This document shows, one piece after another, positions 9,442 to 18,941 of a stretch of DNA of 64,000 bases. Source of the DNA: Paenibacillus sp. D2_2 (GTDB lineage: Bacteria; Bacillota; Bacilli; Paenibacillales; Paenibacillaceae); contig NZ_CP133605.1 of the NCBI RefSeq assembly GCF_031199965.1, forward strand, positions 3,752,501 through 3,816,500, given 5' to 3'. Below the pieces are notes generated by a model. It ran no database searches, was not told where the DNA came from, and saw nothing but the letters and a program-made list of their open reading frames with translations. Position 1 is the stretch's first letter. Every line of letters starts with the position of its first letter. The position numbers and the translations under genes are program-made.

Positions 9442-10748
9442 TTAGAAGAAATTCGGTAGATACCTGCGATGCGCCTCGAGCATCTCTTCGAGCAGCACCT
9501 TGGCCACGGAGACAGATGGCACTAGCGGATGATGAGCCAGCGCCTGCAAAGCTAGTCCGCGATCCCCACTTACTGCTGCATCAATCGCAAGGCTCTCGTA
9601 GGTCTTCACCGCATGCAGCAGTCCTTTAACATGTTCAGGAATATGCTGCGGTACAAGCGGAATTGGCCCCTCCGAGGTTACGACACAGTTCACTTCAATG
9701 CTGGCGTCAGCTGGCAAGAAATCAAAAATCCCATTATTCGCCACGTTCAAAGTCTGAATATCATTGCGCCCAGTATAGAGTGATCTCATGAGATGCACCG
9801 CAGCCTCCGAGTAGAATGCCCCGCCTCTCTGCTCCAGTTGCTTCGGCTTCTCTTCCAATTCCTCGTTAGCATACAACTCAAACAGCTCTTTCTCTACACG
9901 GCTAACAACATCCGCCCGAGTTCCGTTCTTCTCCAGAGATTCCTTCATCTCATCGAACATTTCAGTCATCATGTAATAATACTTGAGATAGTAGGTTGGC
10001 ACTGCACCCAAGGATTGCAGGAACTCCTGATCCCAACCAAGTGTCGGTACATTCTTGGCTGAGTACTCGCCTTTGCCTGCCAACAATTCCGGCAGCTGTT
10101 CCTTGCCATTCACTATTGCCGAGGTCACCCAGTGCAGATGATTAATGCCTACGAATTCGGGTAACACATTGCTCTCGTCCACTTGAAAAGCTTCCGCTAG
10201 GAACTTCTTAAAATTGATCGGTGAATTACATAATCCTACGGAGCGTACCCGCGAATATTTCGTAACGGCCTCCGTAATCATACCTGCCGGGTTCGTAAAA
10301 TTGAGCATCCATGCGTTCGGTGCCAACTCTTCAATATCACGGCAAATATCGAGAATGACCGGAACTGTTCGTAGCGCCTTAAACATCCCTCCAGGACCGG
10401 TCGTCTCCTGACCGATCACACCGTGGGAAATCGGAATATGCTCATCAAGCTTCCTCGCTTCAAGCAGACCTACGCGGATCTGTGTTGAGACGAAATCGGC
10501 ATCCTTAATCGCTTCCGCCGGTCCAGTGTCAAATGTACTTCAATCGGCAGGCCTGATTTCTTAACCATGCGTTTAGCCAAATTGCCAACGATCTCTAATT
10601 TATGTTTGCCTTCCTCTATATCGACTAGCCATAGCTCGGCAACGGGCATTTCCTCGTAACTCTTCAGCAATCCCTCGACCAATTCAGGCGTATATGACGA
10701 ACCTCCGCCAATGACAGCCACCTTAATTCCATGCTTTGTCTTCATCAC
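9442..10748 (-). CDS. 6-phospho-beta-glucosidase, GH4 family (one frameshift)
   Basis: NAD-dependent glycosidase of the LicH/CelF type, about 435 aa when restored. The N-terminal Rossmann motif VAVIGGGSSYTPELVEG, the LNFTNPAG loop, the metal-ligand cysteine in GLCNSP and the metal-ligand histidine in GINHLHW are all visible. The frame breaks near 10515: LDRR should run on as EAIKDADFVSTQIRVG, requiring one extra G in a GG run. The ATG overlaps the stop of the upstream kinase gene, showing one operon. Cleavage of phosphorylated beta-glucosides is the family role; the exact substrate is not known. Confidence 0.88.
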
Positions 10749-11733
10749 TGTAACACTCCTTTCAAATCGGAAAAAGAAACCTGACTTAAATTATGTTTCA
10801 CCTGCGGGCTAATCTCCTGCCCGTCCCGATCCATAGCACTGAGCACAGCGCCAGCTACCGGGTCCATTGTAATCCGCGTGATCGTCGCTCTTGGTGCGGT
10901 AAGATTTATTCGCTGCTTGATCGCATCACGCATAATGTCCGTGCGCACTTTAGAGAGGATGCTCCCTCCTAGCACAACATTAAATTCCTCCTGCTCCATC
11001 CCTAGCCTATCGATCAGAGCAGCCGCCGCATTGCCCAGTTCCATACCCTGTTCAACGAGGATTGAAGTCGCTACTTCGTCTCCCTGCTCCGCCGCTTCGA
11101 AGATAAGCTTGGCAAGCTCTAATGGAGGAGAATACTCTCCATCTAGGACCGCATCCAGCATTTGTGGGACATTAGCATATCCGCTCGCCTGCAGTATTAG
11201 ATCAGTTAGCAGCGTCCTTTTGCCGCGGCGGTCCCAGGCACGAACAGCTGAGCGAAAAGCAAAATTTGCTAGATCGCGTCCGGAGCCTTGTCCGTCTCCA
11301 TACAGGAATCCAAACCCGCCATATTGCAACTCTTCTCCGGTGCGATTCCTGGCCGCTGCATTAAAGCCTGTGCCGCTAATAATAACTGCCCCGTAGGGAT
11401 GCTCACTCCCGGCACGCATGGCAATCATCGTATCGCATGCGATTGAGTAGTTGGGAAAATTCAATTCAGCGATCATCGGACGAAGAATTCGATAATCTGC
11501 CTCCCGATCCGCTCCCGCCAATCCAAAAAAAGCATGAGTAATGTCGTGAACAGATAATCCTGCTTCACGCAGCGCCTGGTTGCATGCAGATGCGATGTTA
11601 ATGCCCGCATTCAGGGGATCGGTCTGATGATTCCCATTCCCGCTTGCTCCTCTGCCAAGGGTCTCCCCCATCGCATTGACGAGCAGGCAATGCGTCTTGC
11701 TGCCCCGGCGTCAACGCCCAAGTAGTAGTTCAT
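10745..11733 (-). CDS. N-acetylglucosamine kinase-like ATPase, BadF/BadG family (one frameshift)
   Basis: About 329 aa when restored from the ATG at 11733. MNYYLGVDAG is the phosphate-1 motif and should continue GSKTHCLLVNAMGETLG. The reading frame slips in a run of four C at 11703-11706 (plus strand) where five are needed. ISGTGFNAAARN, GFGFLYGDGQGSGRD and VVLGGSIL are the remaining ASKHA-fold motifs. It is the first gene of a two-gene operon with the GH4 glycosidase, suggesting phosphorylation of an amino or plain hexose released there. Confidence 0.85.
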
Positions 11734-11767
11734 CTGGCATCTCTCCTTCTACTTAAGCATACTAAAA

Positions 11768-11798
11768 AGGACTATCGCATTTCTTCTGCAATAGTCCT
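11768..11798 (-). terminator. Terminator after the AraC-family gene
   Basis: Hairpin of AGGACTATTGCAG with its complement, followed on the minus strand by TTTTT. It separates the regulator gene from the kinase/GH4 operon. Confidence 0.8.
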
Positions 11799-11846
11799 CA
11801 TTTCTAATACAATCTTACTAAAACGTTGAGTTCTCCCTATAAGTAC

Positions 11847-12731
11847 TCATTCGACTTCCTCTCCATGAAGTCGCCGCTTCAACACCGATGGCGTAGTTCC
11901 GGTCTGTCCCAGGAACAGCCGATTGAAGTTAGAGAGATTGCGGAAGCCGCTAGCTTCAGCAACTTCGAGAATGCTGAGATCATCCTGCTCAAGCAACTCC
12001 ACGGCATGATCAATCCGTAATTGAACCAGGTATTTCAGAGGCGACGTACCGACGATCTGGCAAAATAATGCACTGAACCGCGATGGGCTTAAATGTGCTT
12101 CATCCGCTAATTCCTTCAACGTCCAAGGATAAGCGAGCTTCGCTTCCATGACCTGAACAACATGACGGATCTGCTCCAGATGCTTCACGATCGCTCGAGT
12201 CTGTTCTCCATGTCCTATATGAATGGAACGATTTATTTCCGTCAGAAAGAGAAGCAGCCAGCCACGAATAGCCGAAGCATAAGAGCGCCCCTCCCCTTGG
12301 TATTCCTGATACATTCTCATCACATATTGTCCAAGCTGTTCCGCAGCAGCATGTTCATGAGATATATGATTAGAGAGAGGACTGCCCATCTGGCGGAAAG
12401 GAAGAAGTATATCATGATCGTATTTGTACTCCGAACCGAGAAATGTGGGCTCGAACATGACGATCACCATCTCCAGATCGGTTCCTTCGTAAGCCCGGTG
12501 TAAATCATGAGAATCCATCAGGAATAGATCGCCCTGTACAAAAGGATAATCCTGCCCATTAATGACATATGTTCCACTGCCCTTTGTGATCCAGTTTATT
12601 TCCAGAGCACGGTGCCAATGCAAACGTTGAAATGATGGAGAGACCCCTAGTGAAGTCGACACAGATATCGGTAGACGTGCAGGCAAGACAATCTCATCCG
12701 GTTTAATAGAGAGCGAGGATGTCAGTTTCAT
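11847..12731 (-). CDS. AraC-family transcriptional regulator
   Basis: 294 aa. N-terminal cupin-like sensing domain (about 20-120, with HWHRALEINWITKGSG and DLFLMDSHDLH) and a C-terminal double HTH (about 190-290, WTLKELADEAHLSPSRFS and ILEVAEASGFRNLSNFNR). It is on the same strand just upstream of the kinase/GH4 operon, so control of that sugar operon is the natural guess. A terminator lies between them and no effector can be read. Confidence 0.9.
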   Translation of the reverse strand: MKLTSSLSIKPDEIVLPARLPISVSTSLGVSPSFQRLHWHRALEINWITKGSGTYVINGQDYPFVQGDLFLMDSHDLHRAYEGTDLEMVIVMFEPTFLGSEYKYDHDILLPFRQMGSPLSNHISHEHAAAEQLGQYVMRMYQEYQGEGRSYASAIRGWLLLFLTEINRSIHIGHGEQTRAIVKHLEQIRHVVQVMEAKLAYPWTLKELADEAHLSPSRFSALFCQIVGTSPLKYLVQLRIDHAVELLEQDDLSILEVAEASGFRNLSNFNRLFLGQTGTTPSVLKRRLHGEEVE

Positions 12732-12961
12732 CGAATTCGTCTCCTTTTGAACGCGTTAATAGATTTAGTATGTATTCTTCCGGTCAACATATCTCTTTAC
12801 TTGATTGAATCATATCTATCTACCAAGCACAATAATACCTGAGGATATTCAGCAATTATTTGCTATTCATATACATTTGTTCGAACTCTATCAAACTATG
12901 AACATATGATATTTTGTCTCCCGTAAGGAGATATTTCTGAAAATAAGGAGGTGAATATACA

Positions 12962-13282
12962 ATGAGGATTCTACGCTTATTGTTCAATTTACCAGACCGA
13001 AAACGTGTTCAGATATTGGAAGCCTCTCTATCTCTTCTGAGCGTTAGAATCGATCACCTGGAACAGGCCCTGGCGTTCGCAACATTTCCGAATCAGGACA
13101 CAAGAAACCGATTGAACGATGTGATCGGACAGTATTTAACGATCCGTCTTCATGACTTCACTGTACAAGGTACCTTGATTGCCGTCGCCGACGACTCCCT
13201 AGAGATCGAAGACGACCAGCAGCAGCGCATCATCGTTCCGACCGCCAAAATCATAAGCATGATGTACGAGAACGGGGGATAA
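12962..13282 (+). CDS. Small conserved protein with Sm-like C-terminal half
   Basis: 106 aa, strong AAGGAGGTG ribosome site. The N-terminal half is helical and basic. The C-terminal half (about 60-103) alternates short strands with VIGQYLTIRLHDFTVQGTLI and IIVPTAKIISMMY, the pattern of a small Sm-like/DUF2642-type beta barrel as found in Bacillus spore-coat-associated proteins. A similar strand pattern occurs in the protein at 28936. Function unknown; not a recognised gene. Confidence 0.65.
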   Translation: MRILRLLFNLPDRKRVQILEASLSLLSVRIDHLEQALAFATFPNQDTRNRLNDVIGQYLTIRLHDFTVQGTLIAVADDSLEIEDDQQQRIIVPTAKIISMMYENGG

Positions 13283-13300
13283 TGATTACTCGGGTAAAAA

Positions 13301-13345
13301 CAAACAACAGGACAAGAGCGCTACGTGCTCCTGTCCTGCTTGTTT
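13301..13345. terminator. Terminator between the Sm-like gene and UPF0210 gene
   Basis: AACAGGAC...GAGC pairs with GCTC...GTCCTG and the outer AAACAA/TTGTTT, flanked by A- and T-rich ends. It can serve both convergent genes. Confidence 0.65.
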
Positions 13346-13357
13346 ATTTCCATATGC

Positions 13358-14739
13358 TTATTCTTCTACTTGGCCTAGTTCTTCAAACTTTGCAGCGGTG
13401 CTGGAATTGCCCCCGCGCTTGATGAACTTGAACGGCGAGAAGGTGTTCACTTTCATCACTGGGCAGGTTCCGAACAGTCCGCCGAATTCCAGCTCTTCTC
13501 CCTCTTCTTACCGATCGCGGGGATTACCCGTACTGCCGTCGTCTTCGAGTTAACCATCCCGATCGCCGCCTCGTCGGCAATCAGCGCAGCAATGACTTCA
13601 CTTGGAGTATCGCCAGGTATAACGATCATATCCAATCCTACCGAACATACCGCAGTCATCGCCTCCAGCTTCTCCAGACCGAGCGCCCCCTCGCGTACCG
13701 CCGAGATCATCCCCGCATCCTCGGATACCGGGATGAATGCGCCCGACAATCCGCCGACCCGCGAAGAAGCCATGACGCCGCCTTTCTTCACAGCATCGTT
13801 CAGCAGCGCTAGTGCCGCAGTGGTTCCATAAGCACCGCAGGATTCAAGGCCGATTTCCTCAAGAATATGAGCTACCGAATCACCAATCGCCGGAGTCGGA
13901 GCCAAGGAGAGATCCACGATACCAAAAGGAACGCCGAGTCGTTCACTTGCTACCGTGCCTACAAGCTGTCCCATTCGCGTTATTTTGAACGCGGTCTTCT
14001 TAATAATCTCAGCAATTTGTGTCAAATCGTAATCATCAGGTGCACTAGCTATAGCAGCTCGTACAACACCTGGGCCAGACACACCAACGTTGAGTACTAC
14101 GTCGCCCTCACCCACACCGTGAAATGCACCAGCCATAAATGGATTGTCATCGACCGCGTTGCAGAACACAACCAGCTTGGCAGCCCCGAAACAGTCCTGA
14201 TCCGCAGTCAATTCCGCGCATTGCCGGACAATATCGCCCATTAGAGCCACGGCATCCATATTAATCCCCGCTTTGGTCGAACCGACATTCACGGACGAGC
14301 ACACATGCTCAGTCTCTTTCAATGCCCGTGGAATAGATTCGATTAGAGCCCGGTCGCCTGCCGCAAAACCCTTCTGCACCAAGGCCGAATATCCCCCTAT
14401 AAAGTTGACACCGACTGCCTTCGCCGCATAATCGAGCGTCTTCGCATAGAGCACCGGGTCGCCGCCGCTCGCCGCTACTAACACAGAAATAGGCGTTACC
14501 GAGATGCGCTTATTAATAATCGGAATCCCGTATTCCTTCTCAATATCCTCGCCTATCTTGACGAGATCGCGAGCCACCCGCGTTATTTTTGCAAATACCT
14601 TGTCACAGCTCTTCTCAATATCCGGGTCGGCACAATCCAGCAGGGAAATACCCATCGTAATCGTGCGGATATCCAGATGCTGATCCTGGATCATATGAAT
14701 CGTTTCTAGTACTTCTTTCGAATTTATCATCAGGTACAT
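13358..14739 (-). CDS. UPF0210 family protein (one frameshift near the C-terminus)
   Basis: About 454-460 aa. The core with [46 protein letters not shown] and the C-terminal [15 protein letters not shown] is the UPF0210 (DUF711) family of unknown function. The frame breaks near 13500: after PAIGKK the other frame continues GEELEFGG..., and it ends at the TAA at 13358. The start may be the ATG at 14730, better spaced from AAGGG. It pairs with the ACT-domain gene upstream, the usual partner of this family. Confidence 0.85.
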
Positions 14740-14770
14740 TCCCTTCAGCCTTGATTAGAATATTGCTAAG

Positions 14771-14936
14771 TTCCAATGTCGAATTACTTCATGAACCACT
14801 TCGTGCAAGATTATCAGTGGAACTGATGGAATTCTATATCGCAAGAAAACCTTCCTCTGGATCGCGATTGCTCATCCTTGAATGACTTCGATCGGTTTTC
14901 GGTTTTATTATCAAAAGCGGACTTTTTGAACTTCCA
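14771..14936 (+). mobile_element. 5'-truncated long-variant MITE-like element
   Basis: The right end CAAAAGCGGACTTTTTGAAC is intact, but the left half is missing. The interior carries the extra module (ATTCTATATCGCAAGAAAAC, TCGCTCATCCTTGAATGACT) found otherwise only in the 290-bp copy at 39604. The element stops exactly at the stop codon of the ACT-domain gene (14937-14939) and fills the gap to the UPF0210 gene. Confidence 0.75.
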
Positions 14937-15206
14937 CTAAATGCGGTGCATTGAGTTGAATAAATCCTCATGCATCACCTGGATAACAAGCCCGTTCTGC
15001 TCGCCTTCCGTCCGCATAATATCGACCAGTTCATGGAGCTCACAAGTAATATGATCAATGTCCACCATCATAATCATAGCGAACATATCTTGAAGCACAG
15101 TCTGGCTCACTTCAATCACATTCGCATTGTATTTGGCGCACAACGTACTCACACGCGCAAGAATTCCTACCGTATCTTTTCCAGTTACCGTTATTACAGC
15201 TCTCAT
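14937..15206 (-). CDS. ACT-domain protein, UPF0237 family
   Basis: 89 aa, one ACT fold: MRAVITVTGKDTVGILARVS starts the first strand and helix; MMVDIDHITCELHELVDIM completes it. UPF0237 proteins are found next to UPF0210 genes, as here, and are thought to be small ligand-binding partners. The ligand is unknown. The stop codon is immediately followed by the end of a MITE-like element, so the operon with UPF0210 is now split by about 165 bp of repeat. Confidence 0.88.
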   Translation of the reverse strand: MRAVITVTGKDTVGILARVSTLCAKYNANVIEVSQTVLQDMFAMIMMVDIDHITCELHELVDIMRTEGEQNGLVIQVMHEDLFNSMHRI

Positions 15207-15400
15207 CGTCTTCTATCCTTTCAATAGTAAATTATTATCTATTGTATATTTAATCACTAATGTCTTACAACATGGGGTAGTTACGATATTAAGTTTTTTA
15301 CATTCCGCTCAAAAATATTTCAAATGGGCAACAGTCACATAAAGTATTCCATTACCTCGGAGAAGCTTAGTTATCAACAAATTGGGACGCAATCAAAACC

Positions 15401-15506
15401 TTGTCCCAGTCTATTTAATATGATACATTATAGTCAAATTTTTTATGGTGTGAAGCACATACCGCTTTGATACGATGCCCGAATAATCGTATCAAAGCGG
15501 TTTTTT
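15401..15506 (+). promoter_or_regulatory. Promoter and attenuator-like hairpin before the nuclease-fold gene
   Basis: TTGTCC (15401-15406), 17 bases, TACATT (15424-15429). Then a perfect 16-bp stem starting ACCGCTTTGATACGAT (15461-15476, complement 15486-15501) is followed by TTTTTT. This is a complete intrinsic terminator placed between promoter and ribosome site. Two paralogs (33358, 62989) have the same arrangement. Confidence 0.75.
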
Positions 15507-15538
15507 ACGTTTTGTACCAAGGAGAAGGAGGGTGAGGA

Positions 15539-16198
15539 ATGAAGTTGTCTTTTGATGAGGTATATGAGAATTGGTTAGCCACAATGATCATTGAAGAGAA
15601 CAATCCAAGGAGGCGTGAATTGCTAAAAAAGGGCTTAAGTCACGGGACAGTTACATTTTTGCGTAAAGTATGGTTCCCTGTGATTGGTAATCTCAATGAT
15701 TTGTATCCGGAATATGAAGTGCGCGATTTAGATAACAAGTATCGATATCTGGATATAGCCTATATGCCAGGTGGTGCAAAAGGGTGTATAGAGATCCAAG
15801 ATTATAGTAGTCATGCTCGAGACATTGAGACTAATCGCTTTAAGGATTTATGTATGAAGCAGGCCTTACTGACGCTAGACGACTGGTTGTTCCTCCCGAT
15901 TGCCTACTTATCTATTCGTGATGACCCAAGCGTTTGTAAGAAATTAGTTCTTTCCTTTGTAGGGAAGTTATTGTCAATCAAAATGAGTGTTGAACTTACT
16001 TGGGCCGAAGCTGAGACACTGAGATTTGCCCGCCGACTCATGCGTCCATTTGAACCTCGAGAATTAGCCTCACATCTTCTGCTCTCGGAAAACCGCATCA
16101 GAGTCATACTCCGTTCTCTCGTGGCTAAGAACCTGATAATCGTCACCAGTGGAAAGCAGCGTTACCGTACATATCGGCTGAATGATGACACAATCTAG
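15539..16198 (+). CDS. PD-(D/E)XK-like domain protein with C-terminal winged helix
   Basis: 219 aa, ribosome site AAGGAGGGTGAGG. The middle holds a restriction-endonuclease-like core: YLDIAYM (Asp72), then CIEIQDYSSHARDIETNRFK (Glu85, Gln87), resembling DUF559/Vsr-type D...ExK folds. The usual catalytic Lys is Gln here; the paralog at 62989 keeps EIK. Residues about 150-219 look like a winged helix (PRELASHLLLSENRIRVILR). I do not recognise a named gene. Two decayed paralogs lie at 33358 and 62989, and a four-unit palindromic repeat begins 4 bases after the stop. Confidence 0.7.
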   Translation: MKLSFDEVYENWLATMIIEENNPRRRELLKKGLSHGTVTFLRKVWFPVIGNLNDLYPEYEVRDLDNKYRYLDIAYMPGGAKGCIEIQDYSSHARDIETNRFKDLCMKQALLTLDDWLFLPIAYLSIRDDPSVCKKLVLSFVGKLLSIKMSVELTWAEAETLRFARRLMRPFEPRELASHLLLSENRIRVILRSLVAKNLIIVTSGKQRYRTYRLNDDTI

Positions 16199-16202
16199 AT
16201 TG

Positions 16203-16384
16203 TAACGGTTGCCACAACGGTTAATCATTACAATATGATAGTTTTATAAATCTAACGGTTGCCATACACGTTATTTAAGAAATAATAGTAGAATTTTCGG
16301 TAAAATCCCGAAATAGCCTCTGTAGCAACCGTTAAAAGTTTGAACAACGTAAAAACAACGATTTAACCTCTATAGTAACCGTTA
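16203..16384. repeat. Four-unit palindromic repeat, locus 1 (TAACGGTTGC word)
   Basis: Four 24-bp units: 16203-16226 and 16253-16276 direct, 16311-16334 and 16361-16384 inverted. All begin TAACGGTT (or end AACCGTTA); the inner pair ends CGTTATTT/GCTATTT. Gaps are 26, 34 and 26 bases. The whole is an interrupted palindrome of 182 bp. Locus 2 at 41684 has the same geometry. Confidence 0.85.
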
Positions 16385-16443
16385 GAGTGAAATGGGGATC
16401 TTGCTAAGCGCCATTAACAGCGAAACACTATGCCAAGCAAATC

Positions 16444-16468
16444 AAAAAGCACGGGGAATCCCGGTGCT
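16444..16468 (-). terminator. Terminator of the minus-strand tRNA-Ala-like gene
   Basis: AGCACCGGGATTCCCCGTGCT followed by TTTTT on the minus strand, about 20 bases past the tRNA-like 3' end. Confidence 0.75.
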
Positions 16469-16489
16469 ACAAGGTTGTTGTCTGGTGGA

Positions 16490-16568
16490 TGGAGCCAAGG
16501 GCGATCGAACCCCTGAGCGTATCGCTGCCAGCGATGCGCTCTACCGCCATGGCTAGTTTCACTGCCCC
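16490..16568 (-). tRNA. tRNA-Ala(GGC)-like gene, aberrant D-arm and acceptor side
   Basis: Minus strand runs GGGGCAG to TTGGCTCCA. The anticodon arm has loop CTGGCAG (anticodon GGC) and the T-loop is TTCGATC. Oddities: about six extra bases (TGAAAC) before the D-arm, an imperfect acceptor stem, and one mismatch at the bottom of the T-stem. It has its own terminator. It is either a decayed copy of the intact tRNA-Ala at 20579 or has sequence errors. No CCA is encoded. Confidence 0.5.
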
Positions 16569-16694
16569 TTAATGGTTAATAACTACACCAAGCAAATTTC
16601 CTGCGACGAGTATGATTGCAATACCAAAATATAAACCCATCTTCAGTTTTATTTCCCGTTCTCCCTCTGCTGATGGTTTCTGAATTGCCTGCAA
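16569..16694 (-). CDS. Possible 41-aa single-span membrane peptide behind lpdA
   Basis: An open frame from TTG at 16694 to TAA at 16569. A charged N-terminal half (KPSAEGEREIKLK) precedes one hydrophobic segment, MGLYFGIAIILVAGNLLGVV. It lies directly after lpdA and ends one base before the tRNA-like gene. No clear ribosome site supports the start. The hydrophobic half followed by a stop looks deliberate, but I cannot assign a family. Confidence 0.3.
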   Translation of the reverse strand: MQAIQKPSAEGEREIKLKMGLYFGIAIILVAGNLLGVVINH

Positions 16695-16704
16695 TTTGTT
16701 TATT

Positions 16705-18081
16705 TCATCGTATTTTCTTTACGGCGTTACCAGCAGCCTCCATGATCACCTCTCCCATGGTGGGATGAGGATGTATCGTCATCGCCAAATCCTGTACGGT
16801 TGCTCCCATCTCGATCGCAAGCGCAAGTTCTGAGATGAGGGTTGATGCCTCTGCCCCAACGATTTGCGCGCCCATGACGATGCCTGACGCCGGATCGGCA
16901 ATCACTTTGACAAACCCTTCCGTCGCTTTCAGGGCCAACGCTCTGCCGTTTATCTTAAATAAAGATTTCCCGACGACTACCGGAAGCGCTTTTGCCTTGC
17001 ACTCTGTTTCGGTTAACCCGACACTCGCCAGCTCCGGCTCTGAAAAAACGACAAGTGGAATCGCTTTGTAATCAACGGCAGAAGGCTCCCCCGCAATGGC
17101 TTCCGCCGCGACCTTGGCTTCATAAGTAGCCTTATGGGCAAGCGCCGGTCCGTTTGTAATATCGCCAATTGCGAAAATATGCGGAATCGCCGTTCTGCAT
17201 TGCTCGTCTGTTTCTATCAATCCTCTGTTCGTTGTCGGTAATCCAATGCGATCCAGCCCTAAGCTTCCGTCCGTATTCGGTTTTCTTCCAACGGTCACTA
17301 ACGCATACTCCGCTTGAACAAGATACTGTTCATCATTTTTTACATAATGTAAGGTTAACCCATCCGCATCCTGTTCAGCATTAACGACTTTTGCCCCTGT
17401 GATGATGGTTATACCGTCTGCGTTCAACTGCCTAATTACAGGGGCTGTAAGCTCCGACTCAAACCCGGGCAGCACTTGCTCTCCTCCCTCGAGAATCGTC
17501 ACCTTGGTGCCGAATTTGGCAAACATCTGTCCCAGCTCTACGCCAATATATCCGCCGCCGATAACGACCAGACTGATAGGAAGTTTAGAAAGTGACAATG
17601 CTTCTGTGGAAGAAAGAATACGTTCGCCGAATGGCAAAGCCTGTAACTCTATCGGACGAGAACCCGTTGCCAAAATTGCGGATTTAAAAGAAACCAATTG
17701 CTCCGTTTCCGATCCTTTAATCGCAACTGTATGCTGGTCAATCAAGCTTGCCTCACCTTCAAGAATCGTTACTCCAGCACTTTTTAACAGGTACTGCACT
17801 CCACCGGCCTGCTTGTTTACGACCGCTTGTTTGAACGCCTGAGCCTCATCAAAGGAAGCCGAGGCGACCGTATGATTCCATTGCCTATGCACATTATAGC
17901 GGTGCGCTTCCGCTATCAACGATTTAGAAGGAATACAACCTACATTCGTGCACACTCCGCCAATCTGCTCGCGTTCAACAACGATCGTCTCCATTCCAAA
18001 CTGCGCTGATCGCACCGCCGCCGCATACCCCCCTGGACCTGAGCCAATGACCAAAGTGTCTATCCGTTTAAGCTGACTCAT
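16705..18081 (-). CDS. lpdA: Dihydrolipoyl dehydrogenase
   Basis: 458 aa flavoprotein of the E3 class. FAD-binding VIGSGPGGYAAAVRSAQ (about 11-27), redox-active disulfide GGVCTNVGCIPSK (about 41-53; the usual GTCLN is GVCTN here), NAD-binding VVIGGGYIGVELGQMFAKFG, FAD-contacting FAIGDITNGPALAHKA, and C-terminal HPHPTMGE with the proton-relay His-Glu. No E1/E2 genes are near. A divergent TetR gene and a long inverted repeat between them suggest dedicated repression of this stand-alone copy. Confidence 0.92.
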   Translation of the reverse strand: MSQLKRIDTLVIGSGPGGYAAAVRSAQFGMETIVVEREQIGGVCTNVGCIPSKSLIAEAHRYNVHRQWNHTVASASFDEAQAFKQAVVNKQAGGVQYLLKSAGVTILEGEASLIDQHTVAIKGSETEQLVSFKSAILATGSRPIELQALPFGERILSSTEALSLSKLPISLVVIGGGYIGVELGQMFAKFGTKVTILEGGEQVLPGFESELTAPVIRQLNADGITIITGAKVVNAEQDADGLTLHYVKNDEQYLVQAEYALVTVGRKPNTDGSLGLDRIGLPTTNRGLIETDEQCRTAIPHIFAIGDITNGPALAHKATYEAKVAAEAIAGEPSAVDYKAIPLVVFSEPELASVGLTETECKAKALPVVVGKSLFKINGRALALKATEGFVKVIADPASGIVMGAQIVGAEASTLISELALAIEMGATVQDLAMTIHPHPTMGEVIMEAAGNAVKKIR

Positions 18082-18100
18082 CTCCCATGCACCTCCTCAG

Positions 18101-18142
18101 TAAAATATGATGTACGTAATATATTATTACCATCATATTTTA
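18101..18142. promoter_or_regulatory. Candidate TetR operator between lpdA and tetR
   Basis: Perfect 12-bp inverted repeat TAAAATATGATG (18101-18112) / CATCATATTTTA (18131-18142) with an 18-bp A/T-rich centre, in the divergent intergenic region. Placement and symmetry fit the operator of the adjacent TetR-type repressor. Confidence 0.7.
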
Positions 18143-18234
18143 AGGCAGTCAACAGTGCCATTGAAATTGACGCATTTAATTATGATGACTATAATATTTT
18201 TAGATATCAGTTTATATGTGAAGAGGTGACTGCA

Positions 18235-18806
18235 ATGCCATATCCTGAAGGCCATAAGATCAAGGTTCGGGACATATCATCGAAAGTGCTGCCAAGGCGT
18301 TTCGTACGAATGGAATACGTGACATCAGCGTTCCGTTCATTATGAAAGGAGCCGGACTGACGCATGGCGGATTCTATTCACACTTTGACAATAAAGAACA
18401 ACTTGTTTCGGAAACCTGCCACTATGCCATAAGCGATACGATATCACTTTTGCAGCAAGCGGCCGTGAAGGAGGAGGGAAAACCTACGATCGATGCGGTT
18501 ATCGATTTTTATTTAAGCCCGTATCATCGTGATCAAACGGAGATGGGGTGCATTCTCCCCGCCATTTCCAGCGAAATATCCCGATCATCCGAAGAGGTAC
18601 GTCAAATCTTCACTCGCGAGCTGCAACGAATGATTGATTTTATTTCCGATCTGGCGGAAATCAATAAATCCACTGGGAGTGCCGTGCTTAGCATGATGGT
18701 TGGAACGCTTGTACTAGCGCGATCAGTTAATGATTACAAGTTTAGCGATAGCCTCCTGGAAGCAGGTAAACAACAGGCTAAAGGGTTGATAAAGTCCAAT
18801 CAATAA
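18235..18806 (+). CDS. TetR/AcrR-family regulator (one frameshift near the N-terminus)
   Basis: About 190 aa. ATG at 18235 follows AAGAGGTGACTGC. The first 13 codons (MPYPEGHKIKVRD) should join the other frame near 18271, which reads IIESAAKAFRTNGIRDISV and then KGAGLTHGGFYSHFDNKEQLV, the classic TetR helix-turn-helix with its YxHFxNKExL end. One base is missing. The C-terminal ligand domain follows. It is divergent from lpdA with a long operator-like palindrome between. Confidence 0.82.
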
Positions 18807-18831
18807 AAGTTGCTGTAACACCAAAAGAAAA

Positions 18832-18855
18832 AACCACGCCTAATACGGCGTGGTT
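18832..18855. terminator. Terminator between tetR and the methyltransferase-like gene
   Basis: AACCACGCC-TAATA-CGGCGTGGTT, with an A-run on the left giving a T-run for the minus-strand gene. Confidence 0.8.
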
Positions 18856-18941
18856 CAATCTCTCTATTTTGGAGGATCCGTTTTCTAATCCCCACAAAGT
18901 GAAGCGATGCTCTTACGCTTATTCCATCTAGTATCTCCTCG

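Noticed and set aside
16203..16384. CRISPR array
   Set aside because: Units are only four, two are inverted, gaps are fixed at 26/34/26 and no cas gene is near.
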